60,889 nucleotides of DNA from Bacteroidales bacterium (GTDB taxonomy: Bacteria; Bacteroidota; Bacteroidia; Bacteroidales; UBA932): contig JAFROX010000007.1 of NCBI GenBank assembly GCA_017429475.1, forward strand, positions 1 through 60,889, written 5' to 3'. This document shows, in pieces, positions 40,179 through 50,487 of this stretch; the first letter of the stretch is position 1; every line of letters starts with the position of its first letter. The notes under the pieces are model-generated. The model made no database searches, had not been told where the DNA came from, and worked only from the letters and a program-made list of their open reading frames with translations. A program made the position numbers and the translations under genes.

Positions 40179-42272
40179 ATGAAAAAAGCACTCATCATAG
40201 CCTCGATTATGGCAATCTTATCTATGACGGCCTGCAAGACGCAGCAGGCAGACAGCGGCGAGATCGCAAAACCCGAAAACCTTGCAGCAGGAGGCCATTT
40301 CACAGCCGAAATAATGCACCAGCTAGGCAAGGTGTCCGACCCTCAGGTGAGTCCCGACGGCAGCCGCATCCTCTTCGGAGTCACATATACCAGCATAGAA
40401 CAGAACAAAGGCGTCCGCCAGCTGTTCGTGATGGACATAGACGGAAGCGGCCGCACCCAGATCACACATTCTGGCAAAAGCTGCTCGAATGCACGCTGGC
40501 TTGATGACAAGACAATCGTATACCTTTGCGGAGGACAGATGTACAAGATGCCCGCAGCCGGAGGCGCTGCAGTGCAGGTAAGCAATGTTGAAGGAGGTAT
40601 GTCCGAGTTCAAGCTGTCCGACGACTTCAGCAAGGTGATGTATGCCGGTACGGTGAAGAACTACACCGCCCCGACCGACGTATATCCCGACCTGGACAAG
40701 GCTACGGTCCGCACCATCGACGGCCTTATGTACCGTCACTGGGACCATTTCGTGGAGGATATCCCCCACACGTTCGTGGCTTCTTTCGACGGCGGCAAGG
40801 TCGGTGAGGGCAGGGACATCCTCGAAGGCCAGCCCTTCGAACTGCCCACCGAGCCCTTCGGAGGCCTGGAGCAGCTGAGTTGGAGCCCCGACGGCAGCAA
40901 GATCGCCTACTCCTGCCGCAAGCTGACAGGAATCGACTATGCTTTCTCCACAAATACCGACATCTATCTCTATGACGTGGCCACCGGAGCCTGCGAGAAC
41001 CTCACCGATGGTATGCCTGGCTACGACACCGAGCCCGTGTTCAGCCCCAAGGGCGATATGATAGCCTGGTGCAGTATGGAGAGAGCCCGCTATGAGGCTG
41101 ACAAGGTGCGCATCTTCGTTATGGACCTTGCCACCCGCAGCAAGAGAGAGCTGACTGCCGATTTCAAATACAACGGCTCGATACCGGTGTGGAGCGCCGA
41201 CCAGCGCTACATCTATTTTGCATCGCTCGTGGAAGGCGTCCAGGAAATCTGGCGCTGCGACCTAGCCTCTTCAAAGATGGAGCGTGTCACCCCTCAGCAC
41301 GAATGGTATGATTTCGATACTCCGGCAGTGCTTGCAGACCGTATCATCACCACCAACCAGTCGATGATGCGTCCTTCGGAGATCGTTTCCGTGTCGCTTG
41401 CCGACGGCAGCTGGAAGCAGCTTACCCACGAGAACGACGATATCCTCGCCAAGCTGGAGCAGCCCAAAGTCGAGGAGCGCTGGATCACCACCACCGACGG
41501 CAAGAAGATGCTCACCTGGGTGCTCTATCCTGACGGCTTCGACGCTTCGAAGACCTATCCGGCCATCCTTGTATGCCTCGGAGGCCCCCAGGGCACGCTG
41601 AGCCAGGGCTGGTCGACCCGCTGGAACTATCGTCTTATGTGCTCGCAGGGCTATATAATGGTGCTGCCCAACCGTCGCGGAACGACCGCCTTCGGACAGG
41701 AATGGACAGAGCAGATATCCGGTGACTACATCGGTCAGAACATGCAGGACTACCTGCGCGCCGCAGACGTTATGGTTGCAGAGCCTTATGTTGGCAAGAT
41801 GGCCGCAGTCGGAGCAAGCTACGGCGGATATTCTGTTTACTATCTGGCCGGCATACACCAGGGCCGTTTCAGCGCTTTCATAGCACACGCAGGCATCTTC
41901 AACGAAGAGCATATGTATGAGATGACCGAGGAGATGTGGTTCCCCGACTGGGACAACGGCGGAATAGCCCGTCCCGACGAGGTGATGGCCGGATCTCCGT
42001 GGAGCGACAATCCCGTTGCCCGCCGCCACTACGCCAACTCTCCGCACACTCTCATCAAGAACTGGGACACTCCCATAATGGTCATCCACGGAGAGCTTGA
42101 CTACCGTGTTCCGGTCGACCAGGGAATGGCAGCCTTCAACTCGGCCCAGATGATGGGCGTGCCTTCGAAGATGCTGCTCTTCCCCGACGAGAACCACTGG
42201 GTGCTCAAGCCGCAGAACTCTGTGTACTGGCACCGGCAGTTCTTCGACTGGCTCGACCGCTGGTGCAAGTAG
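40179..42272 (+). CDS. Lipoprotein S9 peptidase (prolyl oligopeptidase family)
   Basis: 697 residues. Lipobox MTAC (Cys at 19). Residues about 45-400 are WD40-like propeller repeats (SPDGSRILFG, SPDGSKIAYS, SPKGDMIAWC). The catalytic domain carries the Ser in GASYGGYSVYY (about 547-557), the Asp in HGELDYRVPV and the His in DENHWVL. It matches the S9C acylaminoacyl/dipeptidyl peptidase group and is probably periplasmic. A terminator follows. Confidence 0.93.
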   Translation: MKKALIIASIMAILSMTACKTQQADSGEIAKPENLAAGGHFTAEIMHQLGKVSDPQVSPDGSRILFGVTYTSIEQNKGVRQLFVMDIDGSGRTQITHSGKSCSNARWLDDKTIVYLCGGQMYKMPAAGGAAVQVSNVEGGMSEFKLSDDFSKVMYAGTVKNYTAPTDVYPDLDKATVRTIDGLMYRHWDHFVEDIPHTFVASFDGGKVGEGRDILEGQPFELPTEPFGGLEQLSWSPDGSKIAYSCRKLTGIDYAFSTNTDIYLYDVATGACENLTDGMPGYDTEPVFSPKGDMIAWCSMERARYEADKVRIFVMDLATRSKRELTADFKYNGSIPVWSADQRYIYFASLVEGVQEIWRCDLASSKMERVTPQHEWYDFDTPAVLADRIITTNQSMMRPSEIVSVSLADGSWKQLTHENDDILAKLEQPKVEERWITTTDGKKMLTWVLYPDGFDASKTYPAILVCLGGPQGTLSQGWSTRWNYRLMCSQGYIMVLPNRRGTTAFGQEWTEQISGDYIGQNMQDYLRAADVMVAEPYVGKMAAVGASYGGYSVYYLAGIHQGRFSAFIAHAGIFNEEHMYEMTEEMWFPDWDNGGIARPDEVMAGSPWSDNPVARRHYANSPHTLIKNWDTPIMVIHGELDYRVPVDQGMAAFNSAQMMGVPSKMLLFPDENHWVLKPQNSVYWHRQFFDWLDRWCK

Positions 42273-42286
42273 GACTTACTGAGTAA

Positions 42287-42312
42287 TGCCACCTTCGGGT
42301 GGCATGCTTTTA
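42287..42312 (+). terminator. Terminator after the peptidase operon
   Basis: ATGCCACC, stable TTCG tetraloop, GGTGGCAT, then GCTTTT. An intrinsic terminator 14 bases after the S9 peptidase stop. Confidence 0.8.
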
Positions 42313-42346
42313 GCTAATATGACTGTCAAATCAATATTGACTAGTT

Positions 42347-45300
42347 ATGGTAACTCTTTATTTACTCCTCGGACTAGTGTACAATACCCAAAACCCCCAA
42401 TGGAACACGGCGCAGTATGCGCAATTGTGGAACCAGGTAGAGAAGGCTCTCAATGACGGGAAGCCGCAGACTGCCGCAAAATATCTCGGAGAACTCGAAG
42501 AGATGACCCGCAACGCAGGGGACGAACTCGAGCGCCTCGAGGTGATGCGCCAGAGATACGACTGTATGTCGCGCTACAACTGGAAAGAAGCTCGGGAATA
42601 CTATGACGGCTACACCTCCTTCAGGGACTCCGTGTTCAGGGACCTCGATTCCAACATAGAAAAATACAACAGGCACCCGAGGGTCATAATGCTCATCACA
42701 GAGAAGATCTCGCGTCTCTACAATGCCGAGAATTCCAAGGATGAGAAGGACCAGAGCGAGGATGTATTCAAGAATATCCGCAAGATGTGCCAGGAAGCCA
42801 TCAATGCTTTCCCGAAATCGGACCATACGAACAGGCTGAAGAGCATCATCTCCAATATGGATTCCGCCTGGCTGAACTTCAGCGGTCCAGACAGGGGATA
42901 TCCCGGCTCCGAGTTCACCTATGAGGTGAATGCAAAGAACATCGCTTCCGCCGACTTCAAGGTCTACAGGCTCACCGGCCGCTATAGAATCGGGGACGGG
43001 GAGAAGTTCGCGAAATATGACAGCGGATCTTCACGCTGCGTGCTGGTCGGCTCCAGGAAGCTCGACTCTTTCAAGAACAGGTACAATATCCGCGAAGAGT
43101 TGAAGACCAGCTGGAAATTCGAGCAGGAAGGCCTGTATATCGTCAAGATCGTTTCAGGAGACCAATACTCATACGAGGAGGTCTATATCAGCCGCGTTGC
43201 AGTCGCCACCCGGGATGTGGGTGGCAAGCACGAAGTCTACGCTGCCGATGCAATGAGCGGCAAGCCTTATGACAAGATTGCCGTCACGACCTACCGCGAA
43301 GGCCGCGGCAGCGGCATTTTCCTGTCGCCGGTGATCTTCGCGACAAAGGAATATGCCCAAGACGGCTTCGTCACGCTGAACCAGAAGTTCTATGAGTCTC
43401 CCCAGAACTACGCTATGCTCGCCGTGGAGGCCGAAGGCGACTCTTTCTCAGCCCCGATGGGCATCAGCAAGCCCTACGTCAGAAACTATCGCGAAGAAAG
43501 GATCGAAGAAGGCGTCTATGTCTATACCGACCGCAGGCTGTACAAGCCTTCGGATGAGATTCATTTCAAGGTGATAGCCTACCGTTCCGACGGCAAGGAA
43601 GGCAAGGTGCTCGAAGGCAAGACCCTGGAGGTCGAGCTCTACGCTCCAGCAGAGAGCAAGCCAGTGGCCAGGGTGAATGTGGTGACAAACGCCTACGGCT
43701 CTGCCAGCGGCACGTTCAAGATTCCTGAGGGAAGCCGCAACGGCAGCTACTCCATCCGCACCGACTGGGGTGGCACGAGCGTGCACGTCGAGGAATATGT
43801 CACTCCCGATTTCTATCTTGAGATGCCGACCCTCGAAGGCCTCTACACCTTCGACGACATCATCACCCAGACAGGTGAGGTCAAGGGCTATGCAGGCGTC
43901 GCTATGGCAGGTGCGAAAGTGGAATATACAGTGCACCGCCAACCCCGCTGGAGGATCTGGCGTCCCGGCCAGAGCTATGAGTGGAAACTTATCGACGAGG
44001 GCAGCGTGACCGCCGATGCCGAAGGCCGCTTCTCCATTTCGTTCAAGGCAGAAAGGCCCGAAACTGCGGAGGATGACGATGATTTAAGCGCATCTTTCAT
44101 CGTTGAGGTGAAAGTCACCGACCGTCAGGGCGAGACCCACGAAGCGTCTCAGAGCGTGATGGTGGCTGACATTCCGCTTGAACTCAGCACGGCTTTCGCC
44201 AGCGAAGTGACCGTCAACGACACGGTGATCGCAGTCAACCGCGACGCCGAGAAATATATCCTCATCAAAGGCAACAACCGTAACGGCATACCTCAGACCG
44301 TCGACGGAACCTTCAGGCTGCTGCGCGACGGCAAGCTCGTGACAGAAGGCGACTTCACCACCGGCCAGGCCCGTGACCTCGATTTCAGCACCCTGCCTTC
44401 AGGCAGCTACAAGCTCGAATACCAGGTGATCTGGCGCGGCCGCACCATCTCCGGCGACAGGGAAGTGGCCCTGTTCTCGCCTTCCGACACCAAGGTGCCC
44501 GTGGAGAGCAAGCTGTTCTTCTATCCGCTCGAGACCGAAGGCGGCATCGAGTTCTTCGTCGGAACCACTGAGGATGACCTCTACGTCGAGGTCGAGCTTT
44601 TCGACCGCGACAAAAAGCTGTACAGGATGCCTCTGCACCTGCGCGGCGAGGCCCGCAGGATAAGCCTGCCCTATCTCGACAAGTACAACGACTGCGTGGA
44701 GCTGTCGCTGTTCACCATAAGAGGATGCAAGAGCTATAGCGAAACCCATACTTTCAACCGTCCCGTCAGTCCTGTGAAGTTCGGCCTCGAGATCGAGTCG
44801 TTCCGCGACCGCACCGCTCCCGAGACAGAGGAGAGCTTCATCGTGAAGGGCCCGGCCAGCGAGCTCACGGTATCTATCTTCGACGTCACTACCGACCGCT
44901 ACGGTGCCAATCATTTCTGGTTCTCTCCTTTCCGTGCATATTATACCTACAGTCCTTCGATTTCTACCAACCTCCCCGATGGAAGGGGCAGGCTGTACCA
45001 CGAGGTGATGGGTTATGGTGCCACCGGTGGAAGGATGCTGAGCCGCAGCGTTTCGATGAACACTATGGCCAAGAACGGAATGGAAGAAGAGATGGAGATG
45101 ATGGACGATATGATGGTGGTAGAGGAGGCCGTGATGGCTCCCGCTTCAGCCGATATGCAGAGTATGGATGAAGGTGAGCAGCAGGCGGATGTCCGCAGCG
45201 ACTTCGGCGAGACCATAGCCTTCTATCCTCACCTTACAATAGGCGAAGACGGAAGAGCCGAAGTGAAATATACCACCCGACAGGCCTTCGGAACCTTCAG

Positions 45301-47101
45301 GGTTCTGATACTTGCGCACGACAAGAACCTGCACAACGGCAGTGCAGAGCAGAAGTTCATTGTGCAGAAAGAACTTATGGTGATGCCTTCGCTCCCTCTG
45401 TTCGCCACCGAAGGTGACAAGATCACCCTCAAGACCGTGGTTGCCAACGTGGGAGGCCGCGAGATCAAAGGCACCGCACATATCGCCTTCGAGGATGCCG
45501 TCACAGGCAAAAAGATAGACCTCGGCACCAAGGACAAGAAGGTTACGCTTGCCGCCGGAGCCCAGAGCGAACTCGAGTGGACGGTGACCGTGCCTGCGGC
45601 CCAAAAGATGAACGTGACCATCGACGTCACTGCCGACGGCGTTTCTGACGGCGAGAAGAATGTCATAGAGATAGTTCCCGGCATCAGGGAGATCACCGAG
45701 ACCGCTTCGTTCGTGATCGGTGGCCCTCACGGCCGCAGCTATTACGAGCGCCAGCTTCAGGACCGCATAGGCGCGAAGGATGCGAAGATCAGATACGAAG
45801 AGTACAGCACCCTTGATGCAGTGCGTGCCGCCCTCGTCGCCCCGAAACGTCCGACCAACGACAATATGATCAGCTGGCTCAACGTGCTCTATGTGTCAAA
45901 GGTAAGGCAGAAACTGGGCGAAACTGTGGACAAGGACCTCACCGATGCCGCAGTTGCCAAACTGCTCTCGTTGCAGCGCACTGACGGCAGCTTCAGCTGG
46001 TTCCCCTGCATGTACGGCTCCGACGTGCTCACGCTGCTCTTCCTCGAGAAGATGAGCCAGCTCGACCGGATGGGAGTCCGTCCCGCAGGTGTCGATGCAA
46101 GCGTTCGCAAGGCCCTTCGTTTCATCGACGGCCGCATCGCTTCGATAGCTTCCGTGAAGAACTGGAGCTACACTTCGCTGATCGATTACTTCGAAGTCAG
46201 GAGCCACTATCTGGACATCTCGATGTCAGACAAGGTGAAAGACATTTTCAACCAGTTCCTGACAGCATCCGAGAAAGACTGGCAGACTCTGTCGATACAG
46301 TCAAAGGCCCAGCTCAGCAACACGCTGCTGCGCACCAAGGGCACCGGATTCTGGCGCAGCGCATTCTCCGGCAGGGTGGACAAGCTCATCGAGTCGCTCG
46401 TCGACCACGCAGTGGTCAACCGCACCGTGGGCTGCTATTTCCCCAATGCCGTGATGCCTTACCGAGGCCTGATGAGCAACGAGATCTACGCACACGCAGA
46501 GCTCCAGGAACTGTTCTGGCTCGTAGGCGAGAAAGAGACCGTAAAGGGCCTGCAGCAGTGGCTGCTTCTGCAGAAGCACAACCAAGCCTGGGAGAGCGAT
46601 ATGGCCACGGCCGACGCCGTGTTCGCGCTGCTCACCCACGAAGCCGAGGACCTGCGTCTCGGTGCAGTCTACTATACCTACAAGGCTCCGATGAAGGAAG
46701 TCAAGGAGTTTGGCAACGATATGACGGTCAAGCGTACGTTCTGGCGCGACGGCAAGGAGCTTGCCGATGGAGAAGTGCTGCACGTGGGCGACCGCATAGA
46801 AGTGCGCTATGACCTGTGGAACGGCGAGAACCGCTCGTTCGTGCAGATCCACGCTATGCGTCCTGCCTGCTTCTATCCTGTGGACGAACGCTCATACGGC
46901 TCTTCATATTTCTACAAGGAACAGACAGCTTCCGGCACGGAATATTACTACCAGTTGCTGCCGGAGGAAGACACACACCTCGTGGAGTCATTCTACGTGA
47001 CTCAGGAGGGAGTGTTCGACAAGGGTCTTGTGGAAATGGAGTCGCTCTACGCCCCTGAATACAGGGCCCACACCGCAGGCGGAACGGTCATCAGTGAGTA
47101 G
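42347..47101 (+). CDS. Alpha-2-macroglobulin family protein, no thioester motif
   Basis: 1584 residues. The order of macroglobulin domains is visible: an MG2-like VYTDRRLYKPSDEIHFKV (about 388-405), bait-region-like Met/Glu-rich stretch with EEEMEMMDDMM near 913, then the A2M domain (FRVLILAHDKN) and a C-terminal alpha/alpha toroid (RTDGSFSWFP, FNQFLTASEKDW). The CxEQ thioester of classical A2M is absent; PTNDNMISWLNV stands in its place. Start 42347 follows an in-frame stop, leaving only a short hydrophobic N-terminus (MVTLYLLLGLVYN) as export signal. Bacterial A2Ms are thought to trap or block proteases in the periplasm. The last 11 bases overlap murA. Confidence 0.88.
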   Translation: MVTLYLLLGLVYNTQNPQWNTAQYAQLWNQVEKALNDGKPQTAAKYLGELEEMTRNAGDELERLEVMRQRYDCMSRYNWKEAREYYDGYTSFRDSVFRDLDSNIEKYNRHPRVIMLITEKISRLYNAENSKDEKDQSEDVFKNIRKMCQEAINAFPKSDHTNRLKSIISNMDSAWLNFSGPDRGYPGSEFTYEVNAKNIASADFKVYRLTGRYRIGDGEKFAKYDSGSSRCVLVGSRKLDSFKNRYNIREELKTSWKFEQEGLYIVKIVSGDQYSYEEVYISRVAVATRDVGGKHEVYAADAMSGKPYDKIAVTTYREGRGSGIFLSPVIFATKEYAQDGFVTLNQKFYESPQNYAMLAVEAEGDSFSAPMGISKPYVRNYREERIEEGVYVYTDRRLYKPSDEIHFKVIAYRSDGKEGKVLEGKTLEVELYAPAESKPVARVNVVTNAYGSASGTFKIPEGSRNGSYSIRTDWGGTSVHVEEYVTPDFYLEMPTLEGLYTFDDIITQTGEVKGYAGVAMAGAKVEYTVHRQPRWRIWRPGQSYEWKLIDEGSVTADAEGRFSISFKAERPETAEDDDDLSASFIVEVKVTDRQGETHEASQSVMVADIPLELSTAFASEVTVNDTVIAVNRDAEKYILIKGNNRNGIPQTVDGTFRLLRDGKLVTEGDFTTGQARDLDFSTLPSGSYKLEYQVIWRGRTISGDREVALFSPSDTKVPVESKLFFYPLETEGGIEFFVGTTEDDLYVEVELFDRDKKLYRMPLHLRGEARRISLPYLDKYNDCVELSLFTIRGCKSYSETHTFNRPVSPVKFGLEIESFRDRTAPETEESFIVKGPASELTVSIFDVTTDRYGANHFWFSPFRAYYTYSPSISTNLPDGRGRLYHEVMGYGATGGRMLSRSVSMNTMAKNGMEEEMEMMDDMMVVEEAVMAPASADMQSMDEGEQQADVRSDFGETIAFYPHLTIGEDGRAEVKYTTRQAFGTFRVLILAHDKNLHNGSAEQKFIVQKELMVMPSLPLFATEGDKITLKTVVANVGGREIKGTAHIAFEDAVTGKKIDLGTKDKKVTLAAGAQSELEWTVTVPAAQKMNVTIDVTADGVSDGEKNVIEIVPGIREITETASFVIGGPHGRSYYERQLQDRIGAKDAKIRYEEYSTLDAVRAALVAPKRPTNDNMISWLNVLYVSKVRQKLGETVDKDLTDAAVAKLLSLQRTDGSFSWFPCMYGSDVLTLLFLEKMSQLDRMGVRPAGVDASVRKALRFIDGRIASIASVKNWSYTSLIDYFEVRSHYLDISMSDKVKDIFNQFLTASEKDWQTLSIQSKAQLSNTLLRTKGTGFWRSAFSGRVDKLIESLVDHAVVNRTVGCYFPNAVMPYRGLMSNEIYAHAELQELFWLVGEKETVKGLQQWLLLQKHNQAWESDMATADAVFALLTHEAEDLRLGAVYYTYKAPMKEVKEFGNDMTVKRTFWRDGKELADGEVLHVGDRIEVRYDLWNGENRSFVQIHAMRPACFYPVDERSYGSSYFYKEQTASGTEYYYQLLPEEDTHLVESFYVTQEGVFDKGLVEMESLYAPEYRAHTAGGTVISE

Positions 47102-48413
47102 GTAAGTCGTTTATGCGGCGTATCTTCGCACCGAGGGCCGAAAGCCTTTCCTCGATGTTTTCATAACCGCGGTCGATCTGCTCGACGTTGTGGATGATGC
47201 TCCTGCCTTCTGCGCCCAGCGCTGCGATAAGCAGTGCGATGCCGGCGCGGATGTCGGGAGACGTCATCTCGCGTCCTTTCAGCTGGCGGGTGTGGTTGTG
47301 CCCGATGACGACGGCCCTGTGCGGGTCGCAGAGGATTATCTGGGCGCCCATATCGATCAGCTTGTCGACGAAGAACAGACGGCTCTCGAACATCTTCTGG
47401 TGAATCAGCACGCTGCCCTTCGACTGGGTGGCGACAACCAGCATCACGCTGAGAAGGTCAGGCGTCAGGCCGGGCCAGGGGGCGTCGGCAATCTTGAGTA
47501 TTGAGCCGTCGATGTATGTTTCCACTGCGTTCTGCTTCTGGGCAGGAATATATATGTCGTCGTCCTTCTGGATGATCTTTATGCCGAGGCGGCGGAAGCT
47601 GTCGGGAATGATGCCGAGGTTCTTGTACGACACGTTCTTGATGGTGAGTTCGCTGCAGGTCATCGCAGCCATTCCGATGAAGCTGCCGACCTCGATCATA
47701 TCGGGCAGTATGGTGTGCTGCGCTCCGTGGAGCGACTCTACGCCGTCGATGGTAAGCAGGTTGGAGCCGATGCCTTCGATGCGGGCGCCCATACCGGTCA
47801 GCAGACGGCACAGCTGCTGCACATAGGGCTCGCAGGCTGCATTGTAGATCACGGTGCGGCCTTTGGCCATCACGGCGGCCATTATGACGTTGGCCGTGCC
47901 GGTGACTGAAGCTTCAGAAAGCAGAATGTCGGCACCTTTGAGTTTCTTCGCAGTGATGATGTAAGCAGCCTTGTCCGTGTCATAGACGGCCTTGGCTCCC
48001 AGTTTGGCAAATCCGTCGAAGTGGGTGTCGAGATGACGGCGGCCTATCTTGTCTCCTCCCGGCTTGGCGGCAATGGCATAGCCGATGCGCGAGAGCAGCG
48101 GGCCGATCAGCATCACGGAACCGCGGAGGGCGGCGTTGTCGTGGCGGAACTTGTCGCTGCGCAGGAAATCGAGGTCGATTTCTTCAGCGCGGAAAGACCA
48201 TTTCTTGTCGCCGACCTTCTCCACCTTGCTGCCCATCTCCTGCAGAAGACCGATGAGATTGCGCACGTCGGCAATGTCGGGAACGTTGTCGATGGTGACT
48301 TCCTCTCTGGTGAGCAGGGTGGCGCAGAGCACCTGCAGAGCTTCGTTTTTCGCACCCTGAGGAGTGATTGAGCCGTGCAGGGGATGACCGCCTTCTATTT
48401 CAAAAGATGCCAT
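47091..48413 (-). CDS. murA: UDP-GlcNAc 1-carboxyvinyltransferase, Asp-type MurA
   Basis: 440 residues. PQGAKNEALQVL (catalytic-site KN) near the start and the active-site loop IAAKPGGDKIGRRHLDTH identify MurA, the first committed step of peptidoglycan synthesis. In E. coli the loop carries Cys115 (PGGC); here the residue is Asp (PGGD). This substitution is known to keep activity and to remove the target of fosfomycin. A minus-strand -7 element TATCTTTG lies at 48440-48447. Confidence 0.95.
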   Translation of the reverse strand: MASFEIEGGHPLHGSITPQGAKNEALQVLCATLLTREEVTIDNVPDIADVRNLIGLLQEMGSKVEKVGDKKWSFRAEEIDLDFLRSDKFRHDNAALRGSVMLIGPLLSRIGYAIAAKPGGDKIGRRHLDTHFDGFAKLGAKAVYDTDKAAYIITAKKLKGADILLSEASVTGTANVIMAAVMAKGRTVIYNAACEPYVQQLCRLLTGMGARIEGIGSNLLTIDGVESLHGAQHTILPDMIEVGSFIGMAAMTCSELTIKNVSYKNLGIIPDSFRRLGIKIIQKDDDIYIPAQKQNAVETYIDGSILKIADAPWPGLTPDLLSVMLVVATQSKGSVLIHQKMFESRLFFVDKLIDMGAQIILCDPHRAVVIGHNHTRQLKGREMTSPDIRAGIALLIAALGAEGRSIIHNVEQIDRGYENIEERLSALGAKIRRINDLPTH

Positions 48414-48424
48414 TGTTAATACTG

Positions 48425-48457
48425 TTGATAAAGATTACCCAAAGATAATTATTTTTG
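48425..48457. promoter_or_regulatory. Overlapping divergent promoters of murA and dusB
   Basis: Within 49 bases: TATCTTTG on the minus strand (48440-48447, for murA) and TATTTTTG on the plus strand (48450-48457) with a TTG at 48425-48427. The dusB ATG is at 48463, about where transcription should begin, so dusB mRNA may be leaderless or nearly so. Confidence 0.45.
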
Positions 48458-48462
48458 CTCTT

Positions 48463-49437
48463 ATGAAAATCGGAGATGTCGATTTAGGGGAAAAACCCCT
48501 CTTGCTGGCCCCTATGGAGGACGTGACGGATGTGTCGTTCAGATATGTCTGCAAGAAATTCGGCGCCGATATGATGTACACCGAGTTCATCTCTTCCGAC
48601 GGCCTGATCCGCGATGCGGCAGGCTGCCTCGACAAGATGGTGGTCTACGATTACGAGCGCCCTATAGGGATGCAGGTATACGGCAACCTTCCCGATGCGA
48701 TGGTCGAGTCCGCCAGGAAGATGGATGCGGCCGGAGCGGATGTCATCGACATCAATTTCGGCTGCCCGGTGAGCAAGATTGCCCGTCGCGGAGCCGGAAG
48801 CGGAATGATGAAGGAGCCGGACAAGATGGTCGAGATCACCCGCCGGATCGTAGATGCTGTTTCGAGGCCGGTGACCGTCAAGACCCGCCTTGGATGGGAC
48901 GAGAACTCGAAGATAATCGTGGAGCTGGCGGAGCGCTTGCAGGATGCGGGCATCGCCGCCCTCACCATCCACGGCCGCACGCGCTGCCAGATGTACAAGG
49001 GCGAGGCGGACTGGACGCTCATCGGTGAAGTGAAGAACAATCCGCGGATGCACATCCCCATCATAGGCAACGGGGACATAAAGACTCCGCAGGATGCCGC
49101 AAATGCCTTTGACCGCTATGGAGTGGACGGTGTGATGATAGGCCGCGCGAGCTTCGGACATCCCTGGATTTTCAAAGAGATAAGGCACTACCTTGAAACC
49201 GGCGAGGAACTTCCGCCTATGTCGGTGGCCGACCGGGTGGCCCTGGCCAAGGACCATCTTGCCAAGTCCATCGAGGTGAAGGGTCCGCGCACCGGCATCC
49301 TTGAAATGCGCCGCCATCTGAGCTGCTATTTCAAGTCGCTGGTCAACTTCAAGGAGACGAGGCTGAAACTGGTGACGTCGATGGACGTCGATGAGATAAA
49401 TACAATACTGGACGATATTCAAGAACACTGGGGGTAA
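48463..49437 (+). CDS. dusB: tRNA-dihydrouridine synthase
   Basis: 324 residues. FMN-barrel signatures LLAPMEDVTD, the catalytic Cys in INFGCPVSKIARRGAG, KTRLGWDEN, LTIHGRTRCQMY and IGNGDIKTPQDA identify a Dus enzyme, closest to DusB. It reduces uridine in tRNA D-loops. lpxK follows after nine bases. Confidence 0.94.
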   Translation: MKIGDVDLGEKPLLLAPMEDVTDVSFRYVCKKFGADMMYTEFISSDGLIRDAAGCLDKMVVYDYERPIGMQVYGNLPDAMVESARKMDAAGADVIDINFGCPVSKIARRGAGSGMMKEPDKMVEITRRIVDAVSRPVTVKTRLGWDENSKIIVELAERLQDAGIAALTIHGRTRCQMYKGEADWTLIGEVKNNPRMHIPIIGNGDIKTPQDAANAFDRYGVDGVMIGRASFGHPWIFKEIRHYLETGEELPPMSVADRVALAKDHLAKSIEVKGPRTGILEMRRHLSCYFKSLVNFKETRLKLVTSMDVDEINTILDDIQEHWG

Positions 49438-49446
49438 CTTTATTCC

Positions 49447-50487
49447 ATGTCAAATTTTGTAAACAAGGTTCTTCTTTTCCCGTACTACGTGGCTCTGGCT
49501 GCCCGCAACCGGGCTTATGACAAAGGGCGCCGCAAGGTGATGGACTACCGCAGCTTCGGCGACCGCGTCGTTTCGATTGGCAACATTGCGATGGGAGGCA
49601 CCGGCAAGACCCCTCACGTGGAGATGTTCATCAGGCATTACCTCGAAGAAGGGAAGACCGTCGCCGTGGTGTCCAGAGGCTATAAGAGGAAGACGAAGGA
49701 GTGCATCGAAGTGAGCGTGGATTCTTCGGCGCTGGAAGTCGGAGACGAACCTCTTCAGATCAAGCGCAAGTTCCCGCAGGTCCGCGTGTTCGTGGACAGG
49801 CGCAGGGAAGTCCCCACCGAGCAGGTCATCAACCCGCCCCTCGGAACCCCTGTGGATGTGGTGCTTCTCGACGACGCCCACCAGTACCGCAAGCTGGTGC
49901 CCGGCCGTTCCATAGTCCTCATCGACTATAACCATCCGGTTTTCAAGGACAACCTTTTCCCGTTCGGAAGGCTGCGTGACCTGCCGACTCAGATCAAGCG
50001 TGCCGACACCATCATCATCACCCGCAGCCCGGCCTGGCTCGACGAATGGCAGAAGGAGAAGATAATCGCTGCGAACCGCATCAACCAGAACCAGAAGGTG
50101 TTCTTCACAAAGGTGGATTACCTCAAGCCCGTGAAGGTGTTCGAAGATGCCGACGGAAGGTTCATCTACAGCCAGGAAGCAATCCTTTTCAGCGGAATAG
50201 CCGACCAGATAGAACTGCGCAACTATCTCACCACGCGCTATGCCGAAATCTACGAGGTGAAATACCCCGACCACCATTTCTATACGAAGAAAGATATAAA
50301 GGATCTGGCCCGTCTGGCCAAAAAGTATCCAGCCGCCGTGCTCCTCACTACCGAGAAGGATGCACAACGGCTGAAACTTGTAGAGGAAGCCTGCCAGGCT
50401 ATCAGCACCCGTCTCTTCTATGTTCCGATAGAGACGAAGATGATAGAAGGCGAGAACGACCTACTTCTCTACAAAAGTCACAATTGA
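49447..50487 (+). CDS. lpxK: Tetraacyldisaccharide 4'-kinase
   Basis: 346 residues. Walker [18 protein letters not shown] (about 47-63), [12 protein letters not shown], and [11 protein letters not shown] (LpxK usually has DDGFQHR) identify the kinase that phosphorylates the lipid A precursor at the inner membrane. It shows that the organism makes lipopolysaccharide. The gene overlaps the convergent GH51 gene by 27 bases. Confidence 0.93.
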   Translation: MSNFVNKVLLFPYYVALAARNRAYDKGRRKVMDYRSFGDRVVSIGNIAMGGTGKTPHVEMFIRHYLEEGKTVAVVSRGYKRKTKECIEVSVDSSALEVGDEPLQIKRKFPQVRVFVDRRREVPTEQVINPPLGTPVDVVLLDDAHQYRKLVPGRSIVLIDYNHPVFKDNLFPFGRLRDLPTQIKRADTIIITRSPAWLDEWQKEKIIAANRINQNQKVFFTKVDYLKPVKVFEDADGRFIYSQEAILFSGIADQIELRNYLTTRYAEIYEVKYPDHHFYTKKDIKDLARLAKKYPAAVLLTTEKDAQRLKLVEEACQAISTRLFYVPIETKMIEGENDLLLYKSHN

